Source: Rhizobium skierniewicense
GTDB taxonomy: Bacteria > Pseudomonadota > Alphaproteobacteria > Rhizobiales > Rhizobiaceae
Direction: 5' to 3'
NCBI RefSeq assembly: GCF_014196515.1
Contig: NZ_JACIDV010000003.1
Location: 124,001-188,000, forward strand
DNA: 64,000 bases
Translations under genes and position numbers: made by a program
Shown here: positions 1-9,994 of the stretch, piece by piece
Position numbering within the stretch: position 1 is the first letter of the stretch
How the letters are laid out: each line of letters begins with the position of its first letter
The notes under the pieces: model-generated
What the model was told of the DNA's origin: nothing
The model's database searches: none
The model's input: only the letters and a program-made list of their open reading frames with translations

Positions 1-3000
1 TGGCGGCTCGCACCGCCGCGCTCGACATGCTTGCGGTCGCGTTCGAAGGGGCACGGAACTACCGCGCGGCGCTGAGCAGCTACAAGGCACGTCTTGCTCT
101 GTCGGATGATCCACAGACGCGCGCCGCCTATGCCGATCTCAAGACCCGGCAGGGCTTCCGGGTCATCGACAACACTGTCGATACCGATAGTGTCAGTCCA
201 CGCGCCTGCGTCCAGTTCTCGGAACCCCTGGTCAAGAACGGTGTCGATTATTCCTCCTTCGTCACGCTGGATGGCGCAGCACCCAAGGCCATCGAAGCCG
301 AGGGCAGCGAGATTTGCGTCGAAGGTCTGACCCACGGCCAGCGATACAAGATCGCGCTGCGCGCCGGTCTTCCGTCCTCGGTCGAAGAACCGCTGGAAAA
401 GCAGGTCGATCTCGATATCTATGTCCGTGACAGGTCCGGCTCGGTGCGCTTTACCGGCGAGAACTTTGTTCTTCCGGGGACAGCCCGTCGCGGCATCCCG
501 CTCGTGACCGTCAACACCGATCGTGCCGATCTGAAGCTTTACCGCGTCGGTGATCGCAGCATCACGACATTGCTGAGCAATTCGCAGTTCCTGACGCAGA
601 TGGATGGCTATGGCGCGGAGCGGATCGAAAACGAAATCGGTGAACTGGTCTGGCAGGGCAGCATCGATATACAGAATGAGCTGAACAAGGACGTCGTCAC
701 GAGCTTTCCAGTCGATGAAGCATTGCCGGAGCGCAAGCCTGGCATTTACGTCCTGACTGCGGTCCCGCCCGGTACGCCAGCCGAAAATTGGGATTCGCGC
801 GCCACGCAATGGTTTCTCGTGTCCGATACCGGCATCACCACCTATGCCGGAACCGATGGCCTCAACGTCTTCGTGCGCGCACTCAGCACCGCAAAGCCGC
901 TGGAAGGGGTCGAACTTCAGCTTCTGGCCAGAAACAACGAAATTCTCGGCACCGCCACGACCGACGGTGAGGGTAGGGCGATCTTCTCCGCAGGTCTGAT
1001 GCGCGGGTCGGCAGGGCAGGCACCTGCCATCATCACTGCGAAAAACGGCGACAAGGACTATGTCTTCCTCGATATGACCCGGGCCGGTTTCGACCTCTCG
1101 GACCGTGGCGTCACCGGCCGCGCCGCACCCGGTGCACTGGATGTGTTCAGCTGGACCGAGCGCGGCATCTACCGCGCCGGTGAAACTGTGCATGCGGCGG
1201 CGCTAGCGCGCGATGTCGAGGGCAATGCGGTGGAGAACCTACCGCTGACGTTTGTCTTCTCGCGCCCCGATGGTGTGGAAGATCGCCGTTTCGTCAGTGA
1301 TGGCAAGGCCTTGGGCGGTTATGCCGTTGATCTGGCCTTGCAGGAAAATGCCATGCGCGGCACCTGGACCGTGGCAATCCATACCGACCCGAAGACGGCA
1401 GCCATCAGTCAAAAGTCCTTCCTCGTTGATGACTTCGTGCCAGACAGGACCGAGTTCGACTTGACCAGCAAGGCCAAGGAGATCAATCCGGTTGCCGATA
1501 CCACCATCGATGTCGATGGCCGTTATCTCTACGGCGCGCCCGCTGCCGGTCTCGAACTTGAAGGTGAAATCGCGCTGAAGGCCACGCGCACCCGCGCCGG
1601 TTTCGATGGCTACGAGTTTGGTTTGGCGGATGAGGAAAGCCAGGAGGAAAGCCGCACCACGCTGGATGCGCTGCCTGCGCTGGATGAAAACGGCAAGGCG
1701 CAGTTTGCGGTCACCCTGGCCGACCTGCCGTCAACGACGCAGTTTCTGTCTGCCAATATCACCGTGCGGATGCGCGAGGCCGGTGGCCGCGCCGTGGAGC
1801 GTTCGCTGACCCTTCCGGTTAAATCCGATAGCGCCATGATCGGCATCAAGCCGGAATTCTCCGGCGATCTTGCGGAAAATTCCGTGAGTCGTTTCCACGT
1901 CATCGGCCTTGCCGCCGATGGCACGAAACAGGCCATGAGCGGCCTGACCTGGAAACTCATCAAGGTCGAGCGCAATTATCAATGGTATCGCCAGGGCAAT
2001 TCATGGCGCTACGAGCCCGTCGTCTATACCAAGCAGGTGCAGACCGGCACCCTGGCCGTGGATGCCAATGGCGGCGAGATTTCCGTGCTTGCATCGTGGG
2101 GGCGATATCGCCTGGAAGTCGAATCCGCTGAAAACGGCGGTCCTGCGTCCAGCGTCGAGTTCGATGCCGGTTGGTACGTCACCGCAAGTTCGACCGAAAC
2201 ACCGGATGCGCTGGAAATCGCACTCGACAAGCAGAGCTACACGATCGGCGACACCGCCAAATTGAAAGTGACCTCCCGTTTTGCCGGCCAGCTCATGGTC
2301 GCGTCCGGCTCTGACAAGCTGATTGCGGTCCAGAACGTCGATGTCGGTGAGAACGGCGGCGAAGTCGATATTCCCGTAACCAGGGAGTGGGGTGCGGGCT
2401 CTTACGTGACCGCTACCCTGTTCCGGCCCGGCGACGCGCAGGAAAGCCGCATGCCGATGCGCGCCATCGGTGTGAAGTGGCTGGCCGTCGATCCCGGAGA
2501 GCGAAAGCTCGGCATCGCACTGACATTGCCCAAGCAGACATTGCCGCGCCAGCCGCTGGAAATTCCGGTGCAGGTGTCCGGCGCCGGTGCGGGGGACAAG
2601 GCTTATGTCACCGTCGCTGCCGTCGATGTCGGCATTCTCAACCTCACCCGCTATGAACCACCCAAGCCGGATGAATGGTATTTCGGCCAGCGTCGTCTCG
2701 GGTTGGAAATCCGCGATATCTACGGTCGTCTGATCGATGGCTCGCTCGGCGCCACAGGGCGGCTCAGAACGGGTGGTGACGGCGGACAGGTTGCTCTTCA
2801 GGGCAGCCCGCCCAAGGAAAAGCTGGTGGCGTTTTTTGCCGGTCCGGTGGAGCTTGATGCGGACGGCAAGGCCATCATCCGTTTCGATATTCCGCAGTTC
2901 AACGGCACGGCCCGCGTCATGGCCGTGGCCTGGACAAAGACCGGCGTCGGTCATGCTGTGTCGGACGTCGTCATTCGTGATCCCGTTGTCATCACCGCCA

Positions 3001-4820
3001 GTGCGCCGAAATTCCTCAGCCCCGGCGACGTCTCGCAAATGCGCGTCGATATCGCCAATACGGATGGCGATGCGGGCGATTACAAGCTTGATATCGCCAG
3101 CAACACGGCGTTGACCGTCGATCAGGGCGAGGTGTCGCAGACCGTCACGCTGCAAAAGGGTGGCAAGTCCTCGCTGACCGTACCGCTGACCGGTGAATAT
3201 CCGGGCAACGGGGCAATAACGATCAAGCTCAGCAACGCCAGCGGCATCTCGCTGGAACAGGCGCTCAACATTCCCGTTCGTCCCTCGGTCTTGCCGGTCA
3301 CGACGCGTCGAAACATCAAGATCGCACCCAACAGCACTCTGACGGTGGATGGCGCATTGCTGGCTGACAGCATGTTGCTGGGGTCGTCGGTGGCCGTCAA
3401 CGTCACGCGTTCACCCGCCTTCGATGTTCCGGGTCTGGTCATGATGCTGGATAAATACCCCTATGGCTGCGCCGAGCAGACGACCAGTCGTGCGCTGCCG
3501 TTGCTCTACGTCTCGGAACTGATGACGCAGCGCGGCGGTGCGCAGGATCAGGATCTGCGCAAGCGGGTGCAGGACGCGATCTATCGCGTGCTGTCCTTCC
3601 AGTCCACATCGGGCAGTTTTGGCCTCTGGTCTCCCGGCGAAGGCGATCTGTGGCTGGACGCCTACATCACCGACTTCCTGACGCGGGCACGGGAGCAATC
3701 CTATGATGTCCCTGAAACCGCCATGGTTCAGGCGCTGACCAACCTGCAAAATGGTCTTGCCTACGACAACAACGTCAAAGATCGCGGCAACGAAATCGCC
3801 TACTCGCTGTATGTTCTGGCCCGCAACCGCAAGGCTGCCATCAACGATCTGCGCTATTATGCCGACACGACCTTGAACGATTTCCCGACGCCGCTGGCCA
3901 AGGCGCAACTGGCATCTGCCCTGTCGCTTTATGGCGATGCCGCCCGGTCCAAGACGGTCTTCGGTGCGTCTCTCAGCATGGCGGCCGCAACGACGAATGT
4001 CAGCCTGTCCCGCGCGGATTATGGTTCTGTGCTGCGCGATGGCGCCGCCTCGCTCGCCCTTGCAGCAGAAAGCCGCCCCGTTCCTGCGGTGGTGCCGCAA
4101 CTGGCCAGCGCTGTGGCCAAGGCCTGGGATGCGAAAGCCTATACCAGCACACAGGAACAGGCCTGGATGCTGCTCGCCGCCCGCGCCTTGAAGGGTGAGG
4201 ACAAGGATGTGAAGCTCGATATCAACGGCACGCTTGAACAGGGCGGATACAGCAAGGGGATGAGCGGCGACGAGCTTTTGCAATCGCCCCTCAAGATCAC
4301 CAATGCCTCGAAGGATACGGTCACGGCGGTCGTGACCACCGTCGCCCCGCCAGCACAGCCGCTGCCTGCCGGCGGCGATGGTTTCGAGATCAAGAAAACC
4401 TATTATTCCCTTGAAGGCGAAGAGGTTGATATCAGCGAAGCGACGCAAAACGAACGCTACGTCGTGGTCTTGTCGGTGACGCCCAAGCACGATTGGCAGC
4501 AGCGTATCATGCTGACCGATCTCCTGCCGTCGGGGTTCGAGATCGACAATCCGAGCCTCGTCAACAGCGCGGCGCTTTCCAATTTCGATTGGTTGCCGGA
4601 AACCGAGGCTGCGCATACCGAGTTCCGTTACGACCGTTTTGTTGCAGCGTTTGATCAGGCTGCGGGCGATAATGCGGAGGTGACGCTGGCCTATGTCGTC
4701 AGGGCCGTAACACCCGGCACTTACGACAATCCGGCCGCATCGGTGGAAGATATGTACCGTCCGCAGTTCTCGGCGCGCACGGCAACCGGTCGCCTGGAGG
4801 TCCGCGCGGCGCAGCAATGA
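1..4820 (+). CDS. Bacterial alpha-2-macroglobulin family protein (5' end missing)
   Basis: Large periplasmic protease-trap protein, thought to work with a PBP1C in envelope defence. The reading frame is open to the left edge (first whole codon at base 3), so the signal peptide and N-terminus lie outside the window; about 1,600 residues are visible. The thioester motif GCAEQ has its Cys codon at 3468-3470, within YPYGCAEQTTSR, followed by an alpha-helical thioester domain rich in alternating helices and a C-terminal beta-rich receptor-binding-like part. The central region shows repeated beta-sandwich (MG) character, including a bait-like segment with a Trp/Tyr-rich stretch (YQWYRQGNSWRYEP). 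The stop overlaps the start of pbpC (ATGA). The family and pairing are well known; which proteases are trapped is not visible. Confidence 0.95.
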   Translation, partial: AARTAALDMLAVAFEGARNYRAALSSYKARLALSDDPQTRAAYADLKTRQGFRVIDNTVDTDSVSPRACVQFSEPLVKNGVDYSSFVTLDGAAPKAIEAEGSEICVEGLTHGQRYKIALRAGLPSSVEEPLEKQVDLDIYVRDRSGSVRFTGENFVLPGTARRGIPLVTVNTDRADLKLYRVGDRSITTLLSNSQFLTQMDGYGAERIENEIGELVWQGSIDIQNELNKDVVTSFPVDEALPERKPGIYVLTAVPPGTPAENWDSRATQWFLVSDTGITTYAGTDGLNVFVRALSTAKPLEGVELQLLARNNEILGTATTDGEGRAIFSAGLMRGSAGQAPAIITAKNGDKDYVFLDMTRAGFDLSDRGVTGRAAPGALDVFSWTERGIYRAGETVHAAALARDVEGNAVENLPLTFVFSRPDGVEDRRFVSDGKALGGYAVDLALQENAMRGTWTVAIHTDPKTAAISQKSFLVDDFVPDRTEFDLTSKAKEINPVADTTIDVDGRYLYGAPAAGLELEGEIALKATRTRAGFDGYEFGLADEESQEESRTTLDALPALDENGKAQFAVTLADLPSTTQFLSANITVRMREAGGRAVERSLTLPVKSDSAMIGIKPEFSGDLAENSVSRFHVIGLAADGTKQAMSGLTWKLIKVERNYQWYRQGNSWRYEPVVYTKQVQTGTLAVDANGGEISVLASWGRYRLEVESAENGGPASSVEFDAGWYVTASSTETPDALEIALDKQSYTIGDTAKLKVTSRFAGQLMVASGSDKLIAVQNVDVGENGGEVDIPVTREWGAGSYVTATLFRPGDAQESRMPMRAIGVKWLAVDPGERKLGIALTLPKQTLPRQPLEIPVQVSGAGAGDKAYVTVAAVDVGILNLTRYEPPKPDEWYFGQRRLGLEIRDIYGRLIDGSLGATGRLRTGGDGGQVALQGSPPKEKLVAFFAGPVELDADGKAIIRFDIPQFNGTARVMAVAWTKTGVGHAVSDVVIRDPVVITASAPKFLSPGDVSQMRVDIANTDGDAGDYKLDIASNTALTVDQGEVSQTVTLQKGGKSSLTVPLTGEYPGNGAITIKLSNASGISLEQALNIPVRPSVLPVTTRRNIKIAPNSTLTVDGALLADSMLLGSSVAVNVTRSPAFDVPGLVMMLDKYPYGCAEQTTSRALPLLYVSELMTQRGGAQDQDLRKRVQDAIYRVLSFQSTSGSFGLWSPGEGDLWLDAYITDFLTRAREQSYDVPETAMVQALTNLQNGLAYDNNVKDRGNEIAYSLYVLARNRKAAINDLRYYADTTLNDFPTPLAKAQLASALSLYGDAARSKTVFGASLSMAAATTNVSLSRADYGSVLRDGAASLALAAESRPVPAVVPQLASAVAKAWDAKAYTSTQEQAWMLLAARALKGEDKDVKLDINGTLEQGGYSKGMSGDELLQSPLKITNASKDTVTAVVTTVAPPAQPLPAGGDGFEIKKTYYSLEGEEVDISEATQNERYVVVLSVTPKHDWQQRIMLTDLLPSGFEIDNPSLVNSAALSNFDWLPETEAAHTEFRYDRFVAAFDQAAGDNAEVTLAYVVRAVTPGTYDNPAASVEDMYRPQFSARTATGRLEVRAAQQ

Positions 4821-6898
4821 TCAGGTGGCGGGCGTTCATCAGCGGTTTTGTTTTGGCGGCAGTCCTCACTGCCGCCTGCATCTATGCACTGAACCGTCTG
4901 GACCACGCCTACCCGCCACCCCTGCAAAATGCCCGGATCGTCTCGCAGGAGGTGCTGGACAGAGACGGAAAGCTGTTGCGCGCGTTTGCGACACCACAGG
5001 GGCGTTGGCGGCTTCACACCAGTGCTGAAGATGTCGATCCACAATTCATCAACATGCTGGTCGCCTATGAGGATCAGCGGTTCTTCGACCATGGTGGCGT
5101 CGATGTTCAGGCCCTGGGCCGCGCTGCGTGGCAATTGCTGACCAATGGCCGCATCGTCTCGGGGGCATCGACACTTTCCATGCAGGTGGCGCGGTTGATC
5201 GAGCCGCGGACGGATCGCTCGCTTGGCACGAAATTTCTCCAGATGGTGCGGGCATGGCAGATCGAGCGACGCCTCAGCAAGCCGGAGATCATCGACCTTT
5301 ATCTGAACATTGCACCTTATGGCGGCAATCTGGAAGGTGTGCGTTCAGCAAGCCTTGCCTGGTTCGGCAAGGAGCCGAAGCGGCTTGATACGGCGGAGGC
5401 GGCCTTGCTCGTTTCGCTGCCGCAACTGCCGGAAAAGCGCCGTCCGGATCGCTTTCCGGATGCGGCGAAACAAGCGCGCGCGCGTGTGCTGCAACGGCTC
5501 GCCGTCTCACGCGTGGTCGGCGAGGGAGAGGCCGCCCGCGCCGCCGTCGTTGCCATTCCCGCAAAGCGCCTGGACCTTCCGTCTTACGCCCCTCATCTGG
5601 CGCAGGCGGCGCGTGCCAGGTTTCCGCAGTCCTTGACCATTGGCTCGACGCTGCGTCTGCCCGTTCAAAAAGAGCTCGAAGACCTCGCACAGCGCTCTGC
5701 CGAAAAGTTGGGAGATAAGGTTTCGGTCGCCATCGTCATGGCCGATAGCACGACGGGTGAGATCGTCGCCGACGTCGGCTCATCCGATTTTCTGGATAGC
5801 AATCGCCGTGGCTGGGTGGAAATGTCCCGCGCAGTGCGCTCTCCCGGCTCGACGCTGAAACCCTTCATCTATGGGCTTGCCTTTGAAAACGGCCTTATCG
5901 CTCAGGAGACTGTCATCGAAGATCGCCCGGCGGATTTTTCAGGCTACCGCCCGCGCAATTTCGATATGCAATACCAGGGCGATGTCAGCATTCGGCAGGC
6001 GTTGCAACTGTCCCTCAACGTCCCCGCCGTGCGCCTGCTGGATGCGGTCAGTCCGGCCGCCCTCCTGGTCCGGTTTCGCCGCGCGTCCGTCAAACTGACA
6101 TTGCCAAAGGCCGAAGCGCCGGGGCTGGCGATTGCTCTGGGGGGTGCCGGTCTCTCTCTAGTTGACCTCGTCCAGCTTTACGCGGCCCTTGCCAATGGCG
6201 GTCAACCCGTCGTCCTTGGAGACGGGGTGCGCAACAAACCGCAGCTTTTGAATGTCGATCCGCTGTTTTCAAAGGCTGCGATCTGGAACATCACCGATGC
6301 CCTCTCCAGCATCCTGCCACCCGTTGGCATGAAACAGCGTGGCATCGCTTATAAAACGGGCACCAGCTACGGGTATCGCGACGCATGGTCGGTCGGTTTC
6401 GATGGCCGCTATGTCATCGGCGTGTGGGCTGGACGTGCTGATAACGGCTCGGTCCCGGGTCTTGCGGGCTACGTCTCTGCGGCACCGATCCTGTTTGAAG
6501 CTTTTTCAAAATCGGGCGTTGCCCTGACGCCATTCCCGCCAGCGCCGCCGGGTGTTTTGCGGCTGGCCTACAAAGATCTGCCCGCCAACCAGCGGCGCTT
6601 CAGCGTCACCAGCAGCGGTCTTCTCTCATCCACCCGGCGCGAACCATCTCCCCAGATCGTCTATCCCCCGGAAGGCGCGCGGATAGAGCTCTCAAGCCAG
6701 AGCGGCGATCTCTCACCCCTCGTGCTCAAACTGCAAGGCGGGCGCGCCCCCTTCCACTGGCTCGCCAATGGCAAACCCTTGCCAGAACCGTCGCGTCGCC
6801 GCAGCAGCGAGTGGTTGCCGGAGGGGCAGGGCTTTTCGACGCTGACCGTGATCGATGCGGATGGACGGGCGTCCAGCGTCCGGATTTTTGTGGAATAG
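4817..6898 (+). CDS. pbpC: Penicillin-binding protein 1C (bifunctional transglycosylase/transpeptidase)
   Basis: Peptidoglycan polymerase anchored in the inner membrane, 693 aa. One N-terminal membrane segment spans about residues 7-26. The glycosyltransferase 51 domain carries EDQRFF at 85-90 (catalytic Glu85). The transpeptidase domain carries STLK at 345-348 (nucleophile Ser345), SLN at 398-400 and KTG at 512-514, so all three penicillin-binding motifs are intact. The last ~90 residues look like the PBP1C-specific C-terminal beta domain. The start overlaps the stop of the alpha-2-macroglobulin gene by 4 nt, implying translational coupling. The pair recurs across proteobacteria, where PBP1C is proposed to repair the wall while the macroglobulin traps proteases. 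Confidence 0.96.
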   Translation: MIRWRAFISGFVLAAVLTAACIYALNRLDHAYPPPLQNARIVSQEVLDRDGKLLRAFATPQGRWRLHTSAEDVDPQFINMLVAYEDQRFFDHGGVDVQALGRAAWQLLTNGRIVSGASTLSMQVARLIEPRTDRSLGTKFLQMVRAWQIERRLSKPEIIDLYLNIAPYGGNLEGVRSASLAWFGKEPKRLDTAEAALLVSLPQLPEKRRPDRFPDAAKQARARVLQRLAVSRVVGEGEAARAAVVAIPAKRLDLPSYAPHLAQAARARFPQSLTIGSTLRLPVQKELEDLAQRSAEKLGDKVSVAIVMADSTTGEIVADVGSSDFLDSNRRGWVEMSRAVRSPGSTLKPFIYGLAFENGLIAQETVIEDRPADFSGYRPRNFDMQYQGDVSIRQALQLSLNVPAVRLLDAVSPAALLVRFRRASVKLTLPKAEAPGLAIALGGAGLSLVDLVQLYAALANGGQPVVLGDGVRNKPQLLNVDPLFSKAAIWNITDALSSILPPVGMKQRGIAYKTGTSYGYRDAWSVGFDGRYVIGVWAGRADNGSVPGLAGYVSAAPILFEAFSKSGVALTPFPPAPPGVLRLAYKDLPANQRRFSVTSSGLLSSTRREPSPQIVYPPEGARIELSSQSGDLSPLVLKLQGGRAPFHWLANGKPLPEPSRRRSSEWLPEGQGFSTLTVIDADGRASSVRIFVE

Positions 6899-6941
6899 AT
6901 GTTGGTGCCGTTGGGGTGGACGGGATGTCGCGCGCCGCCAG

Positions 6942-6985
6942 TCTCCCCCCCTTTCGGGGGAGATGCCGGTCACGGCAGAGGGTGG
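6942..6985. repeat. Intergenic palindromic repeat, copy 1
   Basis: A hairpin formed by TCTCCCCC and GGGGGAGA (6942-6963) is followed by a GCCGGTCACGGCAGAGG-like tail. The same order (C-run/G-run hairpin, ccgg, ggcagagg) recurs near 22735-22775, so this looks like a dispersed rhizobial intergenic repeat. It lies between the convergent pbpC and the iron-transport ATPase and could also end transcription. Confidence 0.55.
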
Positions 6986-7013
6986 GTGGTAGCCGCACCC
7001 TCCGCGATCCATT

Positions 7014-7766
7014 TCAGGCGGTCCCGTCCACCAGAATAAACGGCTGCCCACGCGAGCACATCTCAATGCGCGCATCCACCTTGTAGATCGTCCGCAGCAT
7101 GTCGCGTGTGATGACAGCAGACGTCTGTCCGCTCACCGCCATGGCTCCATCTGCAATGACGATCGTGTGCTCGCAGTAGCGCAGCGCATGATTGAGATCA
7201 TGCAGGGCAATGAGAACGATCATGCCGCGCTCGCGGGCAAGGTTGGTGATGAAATCCAGAACTTCCACCTGTCGATGGAGGTCCAGCGCCGATGTCGGTT
7301 CGTCCATCAACAGGACTTCCGGTTTGCGTACCAGTGCCTGCGCCAGCGATACCAGCTGGCGTTGGCCACCGGAGAGTTCGCCAAGCCCGCGAAAGGCGAG
7401 TTCGTGGATGTTGAGAGCCTTCAGAATGGCATCGATCTCGGCCAGCTCGTCGTCATGCACCTTCCAGCCACTGCCCTGTTTGGCCGACAGAAGGATGGAT
7501 TCGTAGACCGTCAGAACGGCATTGGCACCGGTGTCCTGTGGCATGTAGCAAATGGTGCGTGGGCCCTGCTCTGTTTGCGACAGCGTGACCACGCCCGGAC
7601 CCTTGATCAGCCCGGCGATCCGTTTGAACAGGGTCGACTTGCCTGCGGCGTTGGGACCGATGACGGCGGTGATGCTTCCGGCTTCCAGCATGTCCATGGT
7701 GACATGGGCCAGCACCGTCGTGCGCCCGTATTTGGCGCCGACATCCTGAAGGGCAAGGGCTACCAT
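7014..7766 (-). CDS. Iron(III)-siderophore-type ABC transporter, ATP-binding protein (FecE-like)
   Basis: Cytoplasmic ATPase of a FecBCD-type importer, 250 aa, a normal length for the family. Walker A GPNAAGKST is at 37-45, the signature LSGGQRQ at 131-137, Walker B LLMDEP at 152-157, and a switch His in IALHDLNHAL. It is the last gene of the operon SBP1-SBP2-permease-ATPase read leftward, and its start overlaps the permease stop by 7 nt. The substrate is inferred as an iron chelate because of the permease family and the iron-type operator upstream of the operon. A cobalamin or haem substrate cannot be excluded. Confidence 0.92.
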   Translation of the reverse strand: MVALALQDVGAKYGRTTVLAHVTMDMLEAGSITAVIGPNAAGKSTLFKRIAGLIKGPGVVTLSQTEQGPRTICYMPQDTGANAVLTVYESILLSAKQGSGWKVHDDELAEIDAILKALNIHELAFRGLGELSGGQRQLVSLAQALVRKPEVLLMDEPTSALDLHRQVEVLDFITNLARERGMIVLIALHDLNHALRYCEHTIVIADGAMAVSGQTSAVITRDMLRTIYKVDARIEMCSRGQPFILVDGTA

Positions 7767-8827
7767 GCGCGTCTCCTATTGGAGAAAATGAGGACGAAGA
7801 AGAAGGGCACACCGACGAGAGCGGTGATGACACCGATCGGCAGGATCGCGCCGGGGATCAGCACCTTGCTGACAACGGATGTCACCGATAGCAGCAGCGC
7901 ACCGCAAATGATCGAGCCTGGCAGGAAGAAGCGTTGGTCTTCACCCACCACCATGCGCGCAATATGCGGCCCGACGAGGCCGATGAAGCCGATGGTGCCG
8001 ACGAAAGACACGGGAATGGAGGCGAGCAGGCTGACGGTCAGCATGGTGTGCAGACGCAGGCGGCGCACATTGATGCCCATGCTGGCGGCCTTGTCGTCAC
8101 CCAGACGAAGTGCCGTCAGCGCCCAGGCGTTTTTCATGAACAGCGGCACGGTGAGGACGAGGATCGCACCTGTCACATAGACCTTGGCCCATGTCGCCTT
8201 GGTCAGGCTGCCCATGGTCCAGAAGACGACGGCGGCCAGCGCCTGTTCGGAGGCCAGATATTCCAGCATCGAAAGCGCGGCGTTGAAGGTGAAGACAAGC
8301 GCAATGCCCAAGAGAACGATGGTTTCGACCGTTACGCCGCGCATGGTCGAGGCGAAGTGGATGAAGAGCGCAGCCACCATCGCCATGACGAAGGCATTGA
8401 CCGGCACCATATATTCGACGGCGCCCGGAAAAAGAGCGACACCACCCACCAGCGCAAGCGCAGCGCCAAAGGCGGCTGCCGCCGAAATTCCGAGCGTGAA
8501 GGGGCTGGCAAGCGGATTGGCGAGAATGGTCTGCATCTGCGCACCCGCCACAGACAGCGACGCGCCGACGGTGACGGCCATCAGCGCGATGGGCATGCGG
8601 ATGTCCCAGATCACCACACGCAGCTGGTTTGCAACGCCTGCGGGGTCAAGGATCGCGCCGACCACTTCGGAAAGACTGTAGCGCGCAGGTCCGAGCGCCA
8701 TGTCCGTGGCAAGGCTGAGACAGAGCGCGACGACAAGCCCGATCAGGATCAGGATACGCCGGGCGGCGAGGGCGCGATATTGTGCGCCCCCTGTTTTTTC
8801 AACATGAGCGGCCTCAATGGATGCCAT
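7760..8827 (-). CDS. Iron-siderophore-type ABC transporter permease (FecCD/BtuC family)
   Basis: Inner-membrane permease, 355 aa, with many hydrophobic segments beginning at about residue 25. It carries the FecCD pattern RMPIALMAVTVGASLSVAG followed by NPLASPFTLGIS, and the late VGPHIARMVVGEDQR motif that contacts the ATPase. A single permease is present, so the channel is presumably a homodimer. It starts one base after the stop of the upstream binding-protein gene and overlaps the ATPase gene, so translation is probably coupled. Confidence 0.93.
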   Translation of the reverse strand: MASIEAAHVEKTGGAQYRALAARRILILIGLVVALCLSLATDMALGPARYSLSEVVGAILDPAGVANQLRVVIWDIRMPIALMAVTVGASLSVAGAQMQTILANPLASPFTLGISAAAAFGAALALVGGVALFPGAVEYMVPVNAFVMAMVAALFIHFASTMRGVTVETIVLLGIALVFTFNAALSMLEYLASEQALAAVVFWTMGSLTKATWAKVYVTGAILVLTVPLFMKNAWALTALRLGDDKAASMGINVRRLRLHTMLTVSLLASIPVSFVGTIGFIGLVGPHIARMVVGEDQRFFLPGSIICGALLLSVTSVVSKVLIPGAILPIGVITALVGVPFFFVLIFSNRRRAW

Positions 8828-9964
8828 TTAGTTCGCGCCTTTTTCAAGTGAAACGAAATAACCCGGCTTGTAGCTGACGGGCAGGAATTTTTCGTGGAAG
8901 TCCTCGAAATTCTTTTCCGGGTCCATGTCGGAAAACAGATCGGGATGAAACCACTTGGCAAATTGCTGGATCGGCACAAACTCGTAGGGAGCACCATAGA
9001 ACTGGTGCCAGACAGCATGGACATTGCCGTTTTTCACGGCATCCAGCTCAGGAAACGGTGTGCGTTCCATCAACTTGGCAAGCCGTTGACGCGACAGCGC
9101 CATATCGGCACCACGACCGACCGGCACGAATTGGTTGATGTCGGATTCGGCGGCCCAGTTGGAGCCTGTCACAATGACATGCTCAGGATTGGAGACGATG
9201 AGCTGCTCCGGATTGAGATCGCCGAAGGTTGTCTTGATTACGTCGGACGCAATATTGTGTCCACCGGCCTGCTCGATCATCGCGCCGAAATTGACAGGAC
9301 CAAAGGTGCGGCAGCAGGTGTTTTCGCCGGAAATACCGGGTGCGCGCTCAATGAAGACACCGGGGCGTTTCAGATCTTTCACCGATGCCAGCCTATCGGT
9401 GACGAGCGCAATCTGGTCCTTGCGGTAGGCGAGAAACTCTTCGGCGCGGGGCTCGGCACCGAATATCTGGCCGAGGATGCGGACGGAGTTTTCACTGTTT
9501 TTTTCGGGATCGAGCCTGAAGTCGAGATAGACGACCTTGATGCCTGCTGCTGCCGCCTTCTCCTCGAAGCCGCTTTCCTTGGCCGTTTTTTCGACTTCCA
9601 GATTGAGCGTGATCACATCTGGCGATAGTGCGATGGCAGATTCAAGAGTGAAATCACCCTGCGGCAGATAACCGAAGCGCGGCAGCTTCTCGATCTGCGG
9701 AAAGCGCTCGAGATAGGCCTTGTAGCTGTCGGGGTCCTTGGTCAGAAAGTCATCGCGCCAGCCGACAACGGTATCGAACGTCTTGTCGCCCTTCAATGCG
9801 GCGATGACATGGATCTGCCTTGCCTCGCCGACGATGACGCGCTTGGCGGGAAGGTCCATCTCGACCTTGCGACCGGCGGCATCGATGATCTGGGTCGCCA
9901 ATGCAGGCGTCGCGATCAGCATGACGAGGAGGACTGCGATCCGTTTGAACAGCGTGTGTGGCAT
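8828..9964 (-). CDS. ABC transporter periplasmic binding protein (iron type), paralogue 2
   Basis: TroA/FepB-like substrate-binding protein, 378 aa from the chosen start. The ATG at 9964 is preferred over one 30 nt upstream because AAAGGA sits 6 nt before it and a signal peptide (MPHTLFKRIAVLLVMLIATPALA) follows at once. It has the two-lobe fold pattern with VVGWRDDF early, DVITLNLE, and a central NTCCRTFG with adjacent cysteines; the tail reads YKPGYFVSL. It is clearly homologous along its length to the neighbouring upstream gene product, so the two are tandem paralogues feeding one permease/ATPase. Ligand not determinable from sequence. Confidence 0.9.
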   Translation of the reverse strand: MPHTLFKRIAVLLVMLIATPALATQIIDAAGRKVEMDLPAKRVIVGEARQIHVIAALKGDKTFDTVVGWRDDFLTKDPDSYKAYLERFPQIEKLPRFGYLPQGDFTLESAIALSPDVITLNLEVEKTAKESGFEEKAAAAGIKVVYLDFRLDPEKNSENSVRILGQIFGAEPRAEEFLAYRKDQIALVTDRLASVKDLKRPGVFIERAPGISGENTCCRTFGPVNFGAMIEQAGGHNIASDVIKTTFGDLNPEQLIVSNPEHVIVTGSNWAAESDINQFVPVGRGADMALSRQRLAKLMERTPFPELDAVKNGNVHAVWHQFYGAPYEFVPIQQFAKWFHPDLFSDMDPEKNFEDFHEKFLPVSYKPGYFVSLEKGAN

Positions 9965-9994
9965 GGGAGGTCCTTTCAGTCTCAAAACGCGCAT

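Noticed and set aside
2001-3155. Long leftward open frame inside the alpha-2-macroglobulin gene
   Set aside because: It is antisense to a clear coding gene, His/Arg/Gly-rich, and lacks any family motif.
3411-4817. 468-codon leftward open frame
   Set aside because: Antisense shadow of the macroglobulin C-terminal half; no ribosome site or domain.
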